Positions 8,675 to 17,427 of a stretch of DNA of 64,000 bases are shown here, piece by piece. Location: positions 1-64,000 of the forward strand of contig JAOACW010000003.1 in NCBI GenBank assembly GCA_026417625.1, written 5' to 3'. Below the pieces are notes generated by a model. It was given only the letters and a program-made list of their open reading frames with translations, ran no database searches and was not told where the DNA came from. This DNA is from Syntrophales bacterium. GTDB lineage: Bacteria > Desulfobacterota > Syntrophia > Syntrophales > UBA8958. Numbering within the stretch: position 1 is the stretch's first letter; each line of letters begins with the position of its first letter. The position numbers and the translations under genes were made by a program.

Positions 8675-11327
8675 AAAGTTCTGTAACCTTACGCAGGGCT
8701 TCCTCCAGTATTCTAAGTTTTTCCGTTAATTCCTTATGTCTTTCTTCTTCTCTGGTTACAACTGAAGCTGCTGCCCGTGTACGGAACTCCGGGTTCTCCA
8801 GTTTTTGTGAGCAAATTTTGAGGTCCTTTAAAACTTTGTTTAGTTCTTTTTCGAGACGGGTTTTTTCCATTTTGGGGTCAATGACACCTTCTAATGAAAC
8901 ATGTACTTTTACGTTTGAACCAGCCACGCCTGTAGCTACATTTGGTGGTTCCGGTAAATTTTGTCCGATTTGAAGATCTTTCAATCCGGCTAGGTTGAGA
9001 ATGTAAGATCTTCCATCTAAAAGAATTTTCTCTGTGAGCCCATCGTTGGTCGATAAAACAACCTCAAGTTTCTTTGAGGGGGGTATCCTCATTTCTCCCC
9101 TAATGTTGCGAATCCTTGTGATGACATCCATGATTAGCTCCATATGCTGTTCTGCTTCTTCATCTACTTCAAAGCCATTGGGTACTGGGAAAGGACTCAC
9201 CATAATTGAAGTTCCATCACCTACAATATTTTGCCACAATTCTTCAGTTACAAAAGGCATGAATGGATGAAGTAGTTTGAGAGATGTTTTTAAGACTTGG
9301 TATAGGGTATCCTGAGCTGCAAGGCGCTTACTTTCATCCTCACCACGGTACAGGACTGGTTTTATCATCTCGAGATACCAGTCACAAAGTTCGTACCAAA
9401 TGAAATGGTAGGTGGTGGAAGCAGCTTCGTTGAATTTGTATTCATCTAGACCTCTGATGACACCACTTATTGCCCTGTGCGCTCGAGAGCGAATCCAGCG
9501 ATCGTGGAGACCAAGGTCTTTTTTATGTATAATTTCACCTTCATTGTAGTCACTCAAATTCATCAGGGCAAACCGGGCAGCATTCCATACTTTATTAACG
9601 AAGAATTTGTAGCCCTCTATCCGCTCTTCAGACATGCGGATATCCCGACCCTGAGCGGTAAATGCGGCAAGTGTAAAACGAAAGGCATCCGCACCGTATT
9701 TCTCTATCATTTCTATGGGGTCAATGATATTTCCTCTAGATTTACTCATTTTCTCGCCGTGCTCATCACGCACAAGAGCATGGAGGTACACATCCCTGAA
9801 AGGAACATCCTTCATGATATATAGACCCATCATCATCATTCTGGCTACCCAGAAGAAGAGTATATCAAAACCTGTGATGAGCAAGGAAGTTGGGTAGAAC
9901 GTTCTTAATGCAGGTGTGTCATCAGGCCATCCGAGAGTGGAAAAAGGCCAGAGGGCGGAACTGAACCATGTGTCTAGGACGTCTTCGTCTTGCCTCAGAT
10001 CACTGTTATTACAATTTGGGCAGTAATCGGGATCCTCCACTTGAACTATGGTATTACCGCAATTATCGCAGTACCAGACTGGTATCCTGTGTCCCCACCA
10101 AATCTGGCGTGAAATGCACCAGTCACGGATATTTGCCATCCAATCGAAATACGTGGCTTCCCACATCGAAGGTACTATTCGCGTTTTTCCTGTTACCACA
10201 GCAGCTGTTGCCTCACGGGCGAGAGGACCAACTTTCACAAACCACTGTTTTGATATGAAAGGCTCGATCACAGTTTTGCAGCGGTAACAGTGACCTATGT
10301 TATGGGTATATGGTTCAACTTTAATTAAATAGCCCTTTTCCTTGAGATCCTGAACCACCTTTTCTCGGCAGATGTATCTGTCCAAACCTCTGTACGGTCC
10401 ACCATTTTCATTAATTACAGCGTTACCATCCATTATCTTTATGATTTCCAGGTTATGACGCCCCGCAATGAGAAAATCAGCGGGGTCACAGGCAGGGGTA
10501 ATTTTTACAGCTCCAGAACCAAAATCCATGTCCACGTATTCATCGGCTATTACTGGGATAGGCCTATCCATTAATGGTAGTATAACTTTCTTACCAACTT
10601 TGTCTCTGTAGCGAGGATCTTTGGGATTTACCGCAACCGCCGTGTCACCAAGCATCGTTTCAGGCCTGGTTGTTGCAACCACAATACTTCCACTTCCGTC
10701 TGCGAAGGGATAGCGGATGTGCCAGAGATGACCCGCTTCTTCCTCGTACTCCACCTCCAGGTCGGAGATCGCAGTGTGGCAACGGGGACACCAATTTACA
10801 ATGTAGTCTCCCTGATAGATTAGACCATCGTTGTATAGGCGAACAAACACCTCTCGTACTGCACGTGAGCAACCTTCGTCCATTGTGAAACGCTCTCTGT
10901 CCCAATCACATGAACAGCCTAGACGTTTAAGCTGGTTGATGATTACGTTTCCATATTTTTCCTTCCACTGCCAGACCCTCTCCAAAAACTTTTCCCGACC
11001 GAGATCATTCCGTGTAAGTCCTTCCTTAGCCAGTTCCTGCTCCACTACGTTTTGGGTCGCAATGCCCGCATGATCGGTTCCTGGCAGCCATAGGGCATTG
11101 TAACCCTGCATTCTCCGGTACCGTGTCATGATGTCCTGAAGGGTGTTGTTGAGAGCGTGTCCCATATGAAGCATGCCTGTTACGTTGGGAGGTGGTATAA
11201 CTATACAGAAGGGTTTTTTCTCACTTACATCCTCAGCACGGAATAGTTTTTTTTCCAGCCAGTATGAATACCATTTAGCTTCCGATGTATGGGGATCGAA
11301 ATTATTGCCTAAGGTTCCTCGTGCCAT
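8667..11327 (-). CDS. valS: Valyl-tRNA synthetase
   Basis: Charges tRNA-Val and edits misactivated threonine. The 886-residue protein has the class I signatures PNVTGMLHMGHALN (HIGH-type motif HMGH, near residue 56) and GEKMSKSRGNII (KMSKS), the editing (CP1) domain with ATTRPETMLGDTAV, two zinc-ribbon-like CxxC pairs (YCDNCGN and YCPNCNN), the anticodon-binding domain, and a C-terminal coiled coil (about residues 815-880) that is typical of ValS. It lies 35 bp after the lipoprotein gene. No T-box leader is apparent in the short upstream gap. Confidence 0.97.
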   Translation of the reverse strand: MARGTLGNNFDPHTSEAKWYSYWLEKKLFRAEDVSEKKPFCIVIPPPNVTGMLHMGHALNNTLQDIMTRYRRMQGYNALWLPGTDHAGIATQNVVEQELAKEGLTRNDLGREKFLERVWQWKEKYGNVIINQLKRLGCSCDWDRERFTMDEGCSRAVREVFVRLYNDGLIYQGDYIVNWCPRCHTAISDLEVEYEEEAGHLWHIRYPFADGSGSIVVATTRPETMLGDTAVAVNPKDPRYRDKVGKKVILPLMDRPIPVIADEYVDMDFGSGAVKITPACDPADFLIAGRHNLEIIKIMDGNAVINENGGPYRGLDRYICREKVVQDLKEKGYLIKVEPYTHNIGHCYRCKTVIEPFISKQWFVKVGPLAREATAAVVTGKTRIVPSMWEATYFDWMANIRDWCISRQIWWGHRIPVWYCDNCGNTIVQVEDPDYCPNCNNSDLRQDEDVLDTWFSSALWPFSTLGWPDDTPALRTFYPTSLLITGFDILFFWVARMMMMGLYIMKDVPFRDVYLHALVRDEHGEKMSKSRGNIIDPIEMIEKYGADAFRFTLAAFTAQGRDIRMSEERIEGYKFFVNKVWNAARFALMNLSDYNEGEIIHKKDLGLHDRWIRSRAHRAISGVIRGLDEYKFNEAASTTYHFIWYELCDWYLEMIKPVLYRGEDESKRLAAQDTLYQVLKTSLKLLHPFMPFVTEELWQNIVGDGTSIMVSPFPVPNGFEVDEEAEQHMELIMDVITRIRNIRGEMRIPPSKKLEVVLSTNDGLTEKILLDGRSYILNLAGLKDLQIGQNLPEPPNVATGVAGSNVKVHVSLEGVIDPKMEKTRLEKELNKVLKDLKICSQKLENPEFRTRAAASVVTREEERHKELTEKLRILEEALRKVTELYG

Positions 11328-11362
11328 TTATGCACTCCTTGTTTTCAGTTTTTATCCTGGAT

Positions 11363-12565
11363 TTAGAAGATCTTAAGCTCTTCCTTGAATTTCTTTATTA
11401 TTAGAAGTGCTTCTACACCCGAGACCTTATCCAGCGGAGCAAACTCACCTGTGGATATGTTTTTCGCCTGCATAACGCCCCTTGAGGTGACTACCATTAC
11501 AGCGTTGAAATAGGGTAAATCGGAGCGTAAATCGGGGAAGGGTGAGGGTGAACCAATGTATTTTGTAGCCAGCGTATTGTCGCCTGTAATCTTTATGAGG
11601 ATATCTTCTATCATCATAGCATAGGTAGCCCTGTCCACAAATTCATTGGGGTAGAAGTTTCCATCGGGATAATTTTCCAATCCTCGAACGCCAATCTGGA
11701 GTATACCTTCAATATCGGCCTTTAATGGATGTTCCGCAATGTCATTGGCTGTTACTGGTTTCTTGGTTTCCGATTGGTATTTTTCTGGTTCTTTAAATGA
11801 GGTATCAAAGGTCTTTGGTGTTCTTTTTTTGTACAGCACATCGATTTTCATTTCCTCCATAAAAAGTGCAGCCGCATCGGCACGAGTTATTTTCTCCAAA
11901 AGGGCGATTTTTTTACCAGTTACAGTTCCAGGCATTGCACGTTGTATATCTTGAACGATTTTCCACTGTTTTTCCGCTTCTGCCGTTAACTCCCCTTTTA
12001 AATCCATGACTTTGGAGAACATCTCTCCGGCTCGATGGAAGTCCAGTGCTGTTTTATAAGCAAATCCCATCCAGTAAAATGCGGGTGCGTATTTTTGATC
12101 AAGTTCTATTGCTTTGTGAAATTCCTCTTCACATTTATCGAGCCAGCTTTTATCCTGTTCGCAATCAGTTCCGATCTTTGTGCACGCTATTTTGCTCAAT
12201 GTGTTTACTCTTATGAATCCAACGTGAATAAAACACTTTTCTTCATTTGTCTTCGCATATTTCCACCCTTTTTTCAGGTTGTCAAAAGCAGCTTTATAAT
12301 CCTGAAGATAGGCCTTAACTAGAGCGAGTCCTCCGTAAGCTTTTGAAAAACTTGGTGATAGTTCAATGGCTCTGTTAAATTCTTTTTGTGCTTGCTCGAA
12401 TTTTTCCTCGTCGAGAAGTTTCATCCCTGTGTAAAAATGATGCTCTGGTGTGTCCATTTCTGCCAAAGGTTTTGCTGGTTTTGGGGGTGCACAGGAAATG
12501 AACAAAAGAAAAAATCCCAAAAGACATAGCACTGATAAGAGATGGGTTTTACGGAGATTTGACAT
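11363..12565 (-). CDS. TPR lipoprotein with C-terminal S-layer-homology-like region
   Basis: Exported lipoprotein of unknown role, 400 residues. The N-terminus is a lipoprotein signal peptide with cysteine in FISCAP at about residue 26. Two to four tetratricopeptide-like repeats follow (residues 40-210, for example the segment KFEQAQKEFNRAIELSP). The last 180 residues contain two stretches with the SLH pattern, one around KITRADAAALFMEEM and a clearer one with LENYPDGNFYPNEFVDRATY. SLH domains normally bind cell-wall-linked polymers, so the protein may bridge the outer membrane and the wall (inference). It is embedded between miaA and valS in a housekeeping operon, which gives no clue to function. 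Confidence 0.8.
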   Translation of the reverse strand: MSNLRKTHLLSVLCLLGFFLLFISCAPPKPAKPLAEMDTPEHHFYTGMKLLDEEKFEQAQKEFNRAIELSPSFSKAYGGLALVKAYLQDYKAAFDNLKKGWKYAKTNEEKCFIHVGFIRVNTLSKIACTKIGTDCEQDKSWLDKCEEEFHKAIELDQKYAPAFYWMGFAYKTALDFHRAGEMFSKVMDLKGELTAEAEKQWKIVQDIQRAMPGTVTGKKIALLEKITRADAAALFMEEMKIDVLYKKRTPKTFDTSFKEPEKYQSETKKPVTANDIAEHPLKADIEGILQIGVRGLENYPDGNFYPNEFVDRATYAMMIEDILIKITGDNTLATKYIGSPSPFPDLRSDLPYFNAVMVVTSRGVMQAKNISTGEFAPLDKVSGVEALLIIKKFKEELKIF

Positions 12566-12635
12566 ATTATTCTCCTTTCTAAGGTAAATGAAATTGATTT
12601 TCTTTTAAACTTTGACTATTTAGGTGGAAGCGATT

Positions 12636-13571
12636 TTATAATTCGCGGTCTATGAAGTCAAGGATTTTCCCCATTATTTTTTCTGTATCTTCTACGTGAT
12701 ACCATTGTATGTCGCTTTCCTTGTTGAACCAGGTCCACTGTCTCTTTGCAAGGTGCCGGGTGTCTCTGGACATGAGATGTATGGCTTCATCCAAGGAGAT
12801 TTTCCCTTCCAGATAAGATATAATATGCTTGTAGCTGAGGGACTGGAGTGGTTTTAGTTGAGGATCGTACCCCATAGATAACAGGCATTCAGTTTCTTCG
12901 ACCAATCCTCTACTCACCATATCTTGACAACGTTTTTCAATACGTTTGTAAAGCTTCTCTCTCTGTATATTTAGACCGAGGAATAGATAATTGTATCGTT
13001 TGTTTTTAAAACCGTGCGCTTTTTGAAACGTCTTTATGGATATACCCGTCGATAGAATCACTTCCAGTGCCCTTATAATGCGCACCCAGTCGTGGGGGTG
13101 GATGTGTTTGGCTGCTTCAGGGTCTTCCTTTTTGAGAAGTTCGAAGAGGGAATGCGTTCCTTCCTTTTCCATAAGTTCTTTCAGATGTTGCCGCAACGTT
13201 GGGTTTTGACCAGCTCCCCAAAATATACCCTTGATAAGGGCTCGAATGTAGAGGCCTGTTCCGCCAACGACGAATATATTCTTTTTTTCGTTCCACAGTT
13301 TTTCGATAGTTTTATCCGCCTCTTTGACGAAGCGTGCCACATTGAAATCATCACGGGGATCAGCAACATCTATTAAGTGATGGGGTACAATGGCGCGTTC
13401 TTCCGGAAGAGGTTTTGCTGTGCCTATATCGAGATAGCGATAAACTTGCATAGCATCTGCGCTGATTATTTCCCCTCCAATCTTTTTGGCAATAGATATG
13501 GCCAGTTCTGTCTTTCCAACGGCGGTTGGACCCGCAATGATAATGAGACGGGGAGATGATTTCTCTGCCAT
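12636..13571 (-). CDS. miaA: tRNA dimethylallyltransferase
   Basis: Transfers the isopentenyl group from DMAPP to adenosine 37 of tRNAs reading UNN codons. The P-loop GPTAVGKT is at residues 14-21, followed by ISADAMQVYRYLDIGTAKP, which is diagnostic for MiaA, and the FVVGGTGLYIRALI segment. Length 311 is typical. It lies 9 bp after mutL; the mutL-miaA pair is a widely conserved order. Confidence 0.96.
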   Translation of the reverse strand: MAEKSSPRLIIIAGPTAVGKTELAISIAKKIGGEIISADAMQVYRYLDIGTAKPLPEERAIVPHHLIDVADPRDDFNVARFVKEADKTIEKLWNEKKNIFVVGGTGLYIRALIKGIFWGAGQNPTLRQHLKELMEKEGTHSLFELLKKEDPEAAKHIHPHDWVRIIRALEVILSTGISIKTFQKAHGFKNKRYNYLFLGLNIQREKLYKRIEKRCQDMVSRGLVEETECLLSMGYDPQLKPLQSLSYKHIISYLEGKISLDEAIHLMSRDTRHLAKRQWTWFNKESDIQWYHVEDTEKIMGKILDFIDREL

Positions 13572-13580
13572 ATTGAGTGC

Positions 13581-15341
13581 TTAACGGCGTAGGAAGGATG
13601 CTTCAATATTCCGTAAAGATAGATGAATTAAAGTGGGTCGACCGTGGGGACAGGTTAAAGGAGTTCTCGCATGGGAGAGTTCTTCCCACAAATTGCAGGC
13701 CTCTTCGGGAGACATGGGTTCTCCCGCTTTAATTGCACCTCTGCAGGCAAGGATACGGGTGATATCTAGTTTGATTTTTTCCAACCTGTTCTCAGTCTCT
13801 AGACCGTTTTCACATTCAGCAAGTATATCAAATATTGCATGCTCGATGTTTAAATTTGGTGTTTCTGATGGAACACTCCTTACGATCAGGGTATTTTCTC
13901 CGAAAATTTCCACGCTTAACCCTATTTTTTCAAACGTGGGTAAAATTCGTGTTATCTTTTCCATGCAGTGGGGAGGAAGGGTGATTGTCTCCGGGATGAG
14001 CAAGTGCTGAACCATGCCTGGAGATGAGGTAAGTTTTTTGTTGAGTTTGTCGAAGATGATCCGTTCATGGGCGGCATGTTGGTCAACTAAAATGATTCCC
14101 CGGTGGGTTGTGAAGACGAGATACGTGTTCTGGAGACTGCCGAGGTACTGTACATCAGAGGAAAAAAGCGTAAATACATCCATATCGGTTGGGGTATCAG
14201 GGTTGGGTAGCAACTCCAGTGACTGAAAGGAGAGAAAGTTCTCAGTGTTCAAGTAGGAGGTCTTTGGTTCGCATACGCTATCAACGTCTATTTTGGAGTG
14301 GGTAGTGTATTTCTCTTTTTGAAGTGGATAAACGTTACCTTTAAGTGAAAAAGTGCTACTAGAGAGGGCTTGAGATACGAGTTCCAGGATCAAGGAGTAG
14401 ACTGTAGAGGGGTCACGGAAACGAACTTCTGCCTTTGCAGGATGAACATTGACATCAACTTCTTGAGGAGAGATGTTGACATGCAGGATGGCGACGGGAT
14501 AACGCCCTGTGGTGAGGTATCCCCTGTAGGAGTTCATAAGGGCTTGGAGTAAAATATTATCTCTAACAGGCCGGCGGTTTACGAAGAAGTGGATAAACCG
14601 TGTGGAGTTTCGAGAGAGAGATGGATGGCCAATGAAACCTTTGAGATGGATTCCTTTTTTTTCGCCTTGTATTTCTAAGAGTTTCTTTGATATTTCTGGT
14701 CCTAAAACGAAGAACACTCTGTCCGCTAAGTTATAAGCGGTAGGTATGGTGAGGATGGTTTTGCCCTTACCCTTTACCTCAATACGTACATTCGGTACTG
14801 CTAGTGCTATTTTCGTGATCCTATCGAGACAGTAGCTCTGCTCTGTTGCCGCGGATTTCTGGAACTTCCTACGGGCAGGGACATTCTCGAAGATTTTGTC
14901 CACGGAGATTCGTGTTCCAAAAGGAGCATCCACGTCCCACACATCTATTATTTTTCCATTTTCTACCATAACACGGACCCCAAGGGGCATGTTTCTTGGT
15001 CTGGTTGTCATCTCCACACGGGCTATGGCTGCAATACTCGGTAAAGCTTCGCCTCTGAAGCCGTACGTATTTATGTTGAAAAGATCATCCACTCGGGAGA
15101 TTTTACTTGTGGCAAAACGCTCAAATGCCAGAATTGCTTCTTGACGTGTCATTCCCTCTCCGTTGTCAATAACACTGATACTTTCCAGCCCACCATTTTC
15201 CAGAGTTATACTTATGTTTGTGGCACCTGCATCCAAAGAATTTTCAAGAAGCTCTTTTACAATGGACGCGGGTTTTTCTATAACCTCACCTGCGGCTATT
15301 TTGAGGGTCAGGTCATGGGGAAGAATTTTAATACGCGTCAT
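13581..15341 (-). CDS. mutL: DNA mismatch repair protein MutL
   Basis: Mismatch-repair ATPase that links mismatch recognition to strand incision. The N-terminal GHKL ATPase shows ELLENSLDAGAT, DNGEGM and GFRGEALPSI. The C-terminal domain keeps the metal-site motifs of nicking MutL proteins: VDQHAAHERIIFD (DQHAx2Ex4E with aspartate at the last position), ACRGAIKAGEPMS and CPHGRP. This suggests an endonuclease-type MutL as in bacteria without Dam/MutH. At 586 residues it is slightly short, with a compact linker. It starts 15 bp after the J-domain gene. Confidence 0.95.
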   Translation of the reverse strand: MTRIKILPHDLTLKIAAGEVIEKPASIVKELLENSLDAGATNISITLENGGLESISVIDNGEGMTRQEAILAFERFATSKISRVDDLFNINTYGFRGEALPSIAAIARVEMTTRPRNMPLGVRVMVENGKIIDVWDVDAPFGTRISVDKIFENVPARRKFQKSAATEQSYCLDRITKIALAVPNVRIEVKGKGKTILTIPTAYNLADRVFFVLGPEISKKLLEIQGEKKGIHLKGFIGHPSLSRNSTRFIHFFVNRRPVRDNILLQALMNSYRGYLTTGRYPVAILHVNISPQEVDVNVHPAKAEVRFRDPSTVYSLILELVSQALSSSTFSLKGNVYPLQKEKYTTHSKIDVDSVCEPKTSYLNTENFLSFQSLELLPNPDTPTDMDVFTLFSSDVQYLGSLQNTYLVFTTHRGIILVDQHAAHERIIFDKLNKKLTSSPGMVQHLLIPETITLPPHCMEKITRILPTFEKIGLSVEIFGENTLIVRSVPSETPNLNIEHAIFDILAECENGLETENRLEKIKLDITRILACRGAIKAGEPMSPEEACNLWEELSHARTPLTCPHGRPTLIHLSLRNIEASFLRR

Positions 15342-15356
15342 ATGTGAGTATAAATT

Positions 15357-16088
15357 TCAGCGTGTTTTTTTAGAATTTTTTATAGACGTTACCATCCAAT
15401 TATGTAAAATATGATCTCTTAAGAGTTTTTTCAACTGTTCATGGGATATCAGCCCGTTTTTGACGAAGTATGATCCTATCTTTGGTTGGAGTAGTTGCTG
15501 TTTTCTCAGAAGTATTTGCAGTTGACGTTCGCTTAGGTACCCCAATCTGATAGCGCAAGCTCCGAACTTTTCTCGAGGTTTCTTAATTTTTAGGATGTGT
15601 GTTATTTCCCGATCGGAAATCAAACCGGCATTTCGGGCAAGTTGTCCAAGAGGAGGTCTTTGCCTTCTCTGCCAAGTGATGGCGTTTATCAGGGACTGAA
15701 AACTTACAATACCTGCGAAATAGAGATATCGACCGAACGGTAGTATTGTCTGTGGAATGCGACCTGTATAATAGTTTTGACTAGAGTTCCAATGGATGTT
15801 CTTTGTGAAGTTTTTGAAGCGATTTTTTTGGTCACGAGCCAATATGAATTTTTTTAGCTTTTCAAATGCTTCGTTTAATCGTTTTGTTTTTTCCTCCAAA
15901 ATGGTGTTATCAATCTGCACGCTTTGGAAGAGATCTGGGTGACATTCCTTGATACGTTGCCGATAAGCGCTTTTTAAGCCTGAGAGTTGAAGCGAATGGT
16001 AAAGGAAGTTAGTGGGAAGATCATGTTCAATCCCAAATACTATTTTGCAGGCCTCTTTTAAATCGCTTGATGAATGTACAACACTCAT
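15357..16088 (-). CDS. J-domain-containing protein with C-terminal MshEN/GspE-N-like repeats
   Basis: The N-terminal 90 residues resemble a J domain: an amphipathic helix, then AYRQRIKECHPDL with the HPD tripeptide needed to stimulate DnaK, then a lysine-rich helix. The C-terminal half holds two or three copies of a short pattern of the form LG-x(n)-GLIS-x-(E)-(Q/L), such as LGQLARNAGLISDREI and GSYFVKNGLISHEQL, which resembles the N-terminal helical repeats of type II secretion/type IV pilus ATPases. No signal peptide. Function not known; a DnaK co-chaperone acting on an unidentified client is the best guess. The 34 bp upstream lie against a strong terminator. Confidence 0.65.
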   Translation of the reverse strand: MSVVHSSSDLKEACKIVFGIEHDLPTNFLYHSLQLSGLKSAYRQRIKECHPDLFQSVQIDNTILEEKTKRLNEAFEKLKKFILARDQKNRFKNFTKNIHWNSSQNYYTGRIPQTILPFGRYLYFAGIVSFQSLINAITWQRRQRPPLGQLARNAGLISDREITHILKIKKPREKFGACAIRLGYLSERQLQILLRKQQLLQPKIGSYFVKNGLISHEQLKKLLRDHILHNWMVTSIKNSKKTR

Positions 16089-16110
16089 GCGACAAACAGT
16101 TCATCCGTTT

Positions 16111-16148
16111 AAAGAAAACGATCCCCCTTGTGGGGATGAACAAGGGGG
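16111..16148 (-). terminator. Rho-independent terminator of the FlgT/CsgG-like operon
   Basis: On the minus strand a perfect 9-bp stem (bases 16140-16148 against 16123-16131) with an 8-base loop is followed by ATCGTTTTCTTT. It lies 22 bp downstream of the last gene of the 25400-16171 operon and separates it from the J-domain gene. Confidence 0.82.
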
Positions 16149-16170
16149 TGGGTTTCTAAGTTGTTTTGTT

Positions 16171-17082
16171 TTAGTCTAGTACGATCATAACGCGGCATTT
16201 TTTCATGAAGTCTATATTTTCTTTTGACGCTAGAAGTTTTGCTGCATCTTGATTGTTGATCTTTAGGTCAGATTTGGAAGCACCTGCTGTAGAAATTGCT
16301 TTGATTGTTATGGGATTTGTGGCAACTCTGGGGTTTATCTGCGCAGCTGTAAGATCTCTCGCGTATCCGCTTATTCCCTGCTGTACGGCGTACTCTTTGC
16401 TGACGAGCAAGGATCCGTATACCTCTCTTCCTTCTTCGTCAAATATTTTGGGGGACATGGCTGGACGAGCGCCTAAGCCACGGGCATCGATTACAAGGCC
16501 TGTATACACTTCCGCACCGGGAGGTGTTTCTATAGGCTTTACTTTGGGCGGAGGAGTGGCTGTTTTTTTAGCGTCGTCTATAGCTTTAGGAATGATCGTC
16601 TGCATGAATGGACCTCGCATAGACATACGGTATTTGACCTCACAGGTACCATCTGAAAGGTAGATAGGTTCGCCAACCTGCTGAATATTTTTCACAATTC
16701 CATTAACCGTAGCTTTAATGGTATCAGATTCCACGACATAGTCCTTCACAGTAGTTTCGGAATCGATTCTAACACCCTGGATGATTTCGAGAATGTCTCT
16801 CATAGCCACCACCTTAGAAGCACGTATGCACATTGGTCGAGCTTGAGGTTTACCATAGTATCTTTCTGGTGGTGCACCAATGGCGATTACTTCTATGTAC
16901 TGATCCTCGTAGTTAACAAGCCCCTTATCCCCAATCCTTTCAGCAACTTTGTTCTCTAGAATTGTTGTCCACTCTTTCATACTCACCTGGGCATCTTTTT
17001 CCTGTGCCCAGATGTTGCCAAATGCCAGTGTTAAAATGATCATTGTCAGACCAATTGATAAACCAAAACTTCTGCGCTTCAT
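16171..17082 (-). CDS. Exported LPP20/FlgP-like protein
   Basis: Secreted protein of 303 residues with a cleavable signal peptide ending at WAQ-E (about residue 27). Residues 60-165 have the look of LPP20/FlgP-type domains: IRASKVVAMRDILEIIQGVRI, then a run of alternating strands (TVKDYV, IKATVNGIVKNI) and CEVKYRMSM. The C-terminal 120 residues form a second domain with GLVIDARGLGARPAMSP and a conserved-looking ILD-type ending. The cysteine typical of LPP20 lipoproteins is absent. It is the last gene of the operon and sits directly before the terminator. Function unknown; an outer-membrane-associated assembly factor is plausible. Confidence 0.68.
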   Translation of the reverse strand: MKRRSFGLSIGLTMIILTLAFGNIWAQEKDAQVSMKEWTTILENKVAERIGDKGLVNYEDQYIEVIAIGAPPERYYGKPQARPMCIRASKVVAMRDILEIIQGVRIDSETTVKDYVVESDTIKATVNGIVKNIQQVGEPIYLSDGTCEVKYRMSMRGPFMQTIIPKAIDDAKKTATPPPKVKPIETPPGAEVYTGLVIDARGLGARPAMSPKIFDEEGREVYGSLLVSKEYAVQQGISGYARDLTAAQINPRVATNPITIKAISTAGASKSDLKINNQDAAKLLASKENIDFMKKCRVMIVLD

Positions 17083-17138
17083 GCGAGCCTCCTTCTTTTT
17101 TTAAATCTTATTAAAAGAAAAGCACGGGCAATGCAATG

Positions 17139-17427
17139 CTATTTTTCAGCTTTCTCTTGTTTGCCAGAATATGCTCTCTCTTCTCGTGCTTCGAGCCATG
17201 GTTTTATGTTTACATTTGTTTCCAGGTCACCAATAATCATGGATTCATCAGGAGGGGATTTTCCCCACCAGTTGTTGCGGGCATCGATGTAAATGGTAGA
17301 GCGGGCCTGTATGGCGAAGTCATTTTCATAGATGTTGTTGTAATTGATTTTGGGTCTTGAATTCCCAACACAGGTTATTGCCCCTTCGCCGTGATTTCTG
17401 GTCAACGTGTTGTAGGTGATCGGGGGG
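17139..17427 (-). pseudogene. C-terminal end of the beta-helix lipoprotein, separated by a frameshift
   Basis: This stretch continues the parallel beta-helix of the upstream gene in another frame. It contains NTLTRNHGEGAI, NIYENDFAIQ and the repeat hallmark ARNNWWG seen in the main part (INNWWG), and ends in a lysine/glutamate-rich tail. One added base in the run of six G at 17422-17427 would restore a single 924-residue reading frame from 19912 to 17139. It is therefore not a separate gene. Confidence 0.8.
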
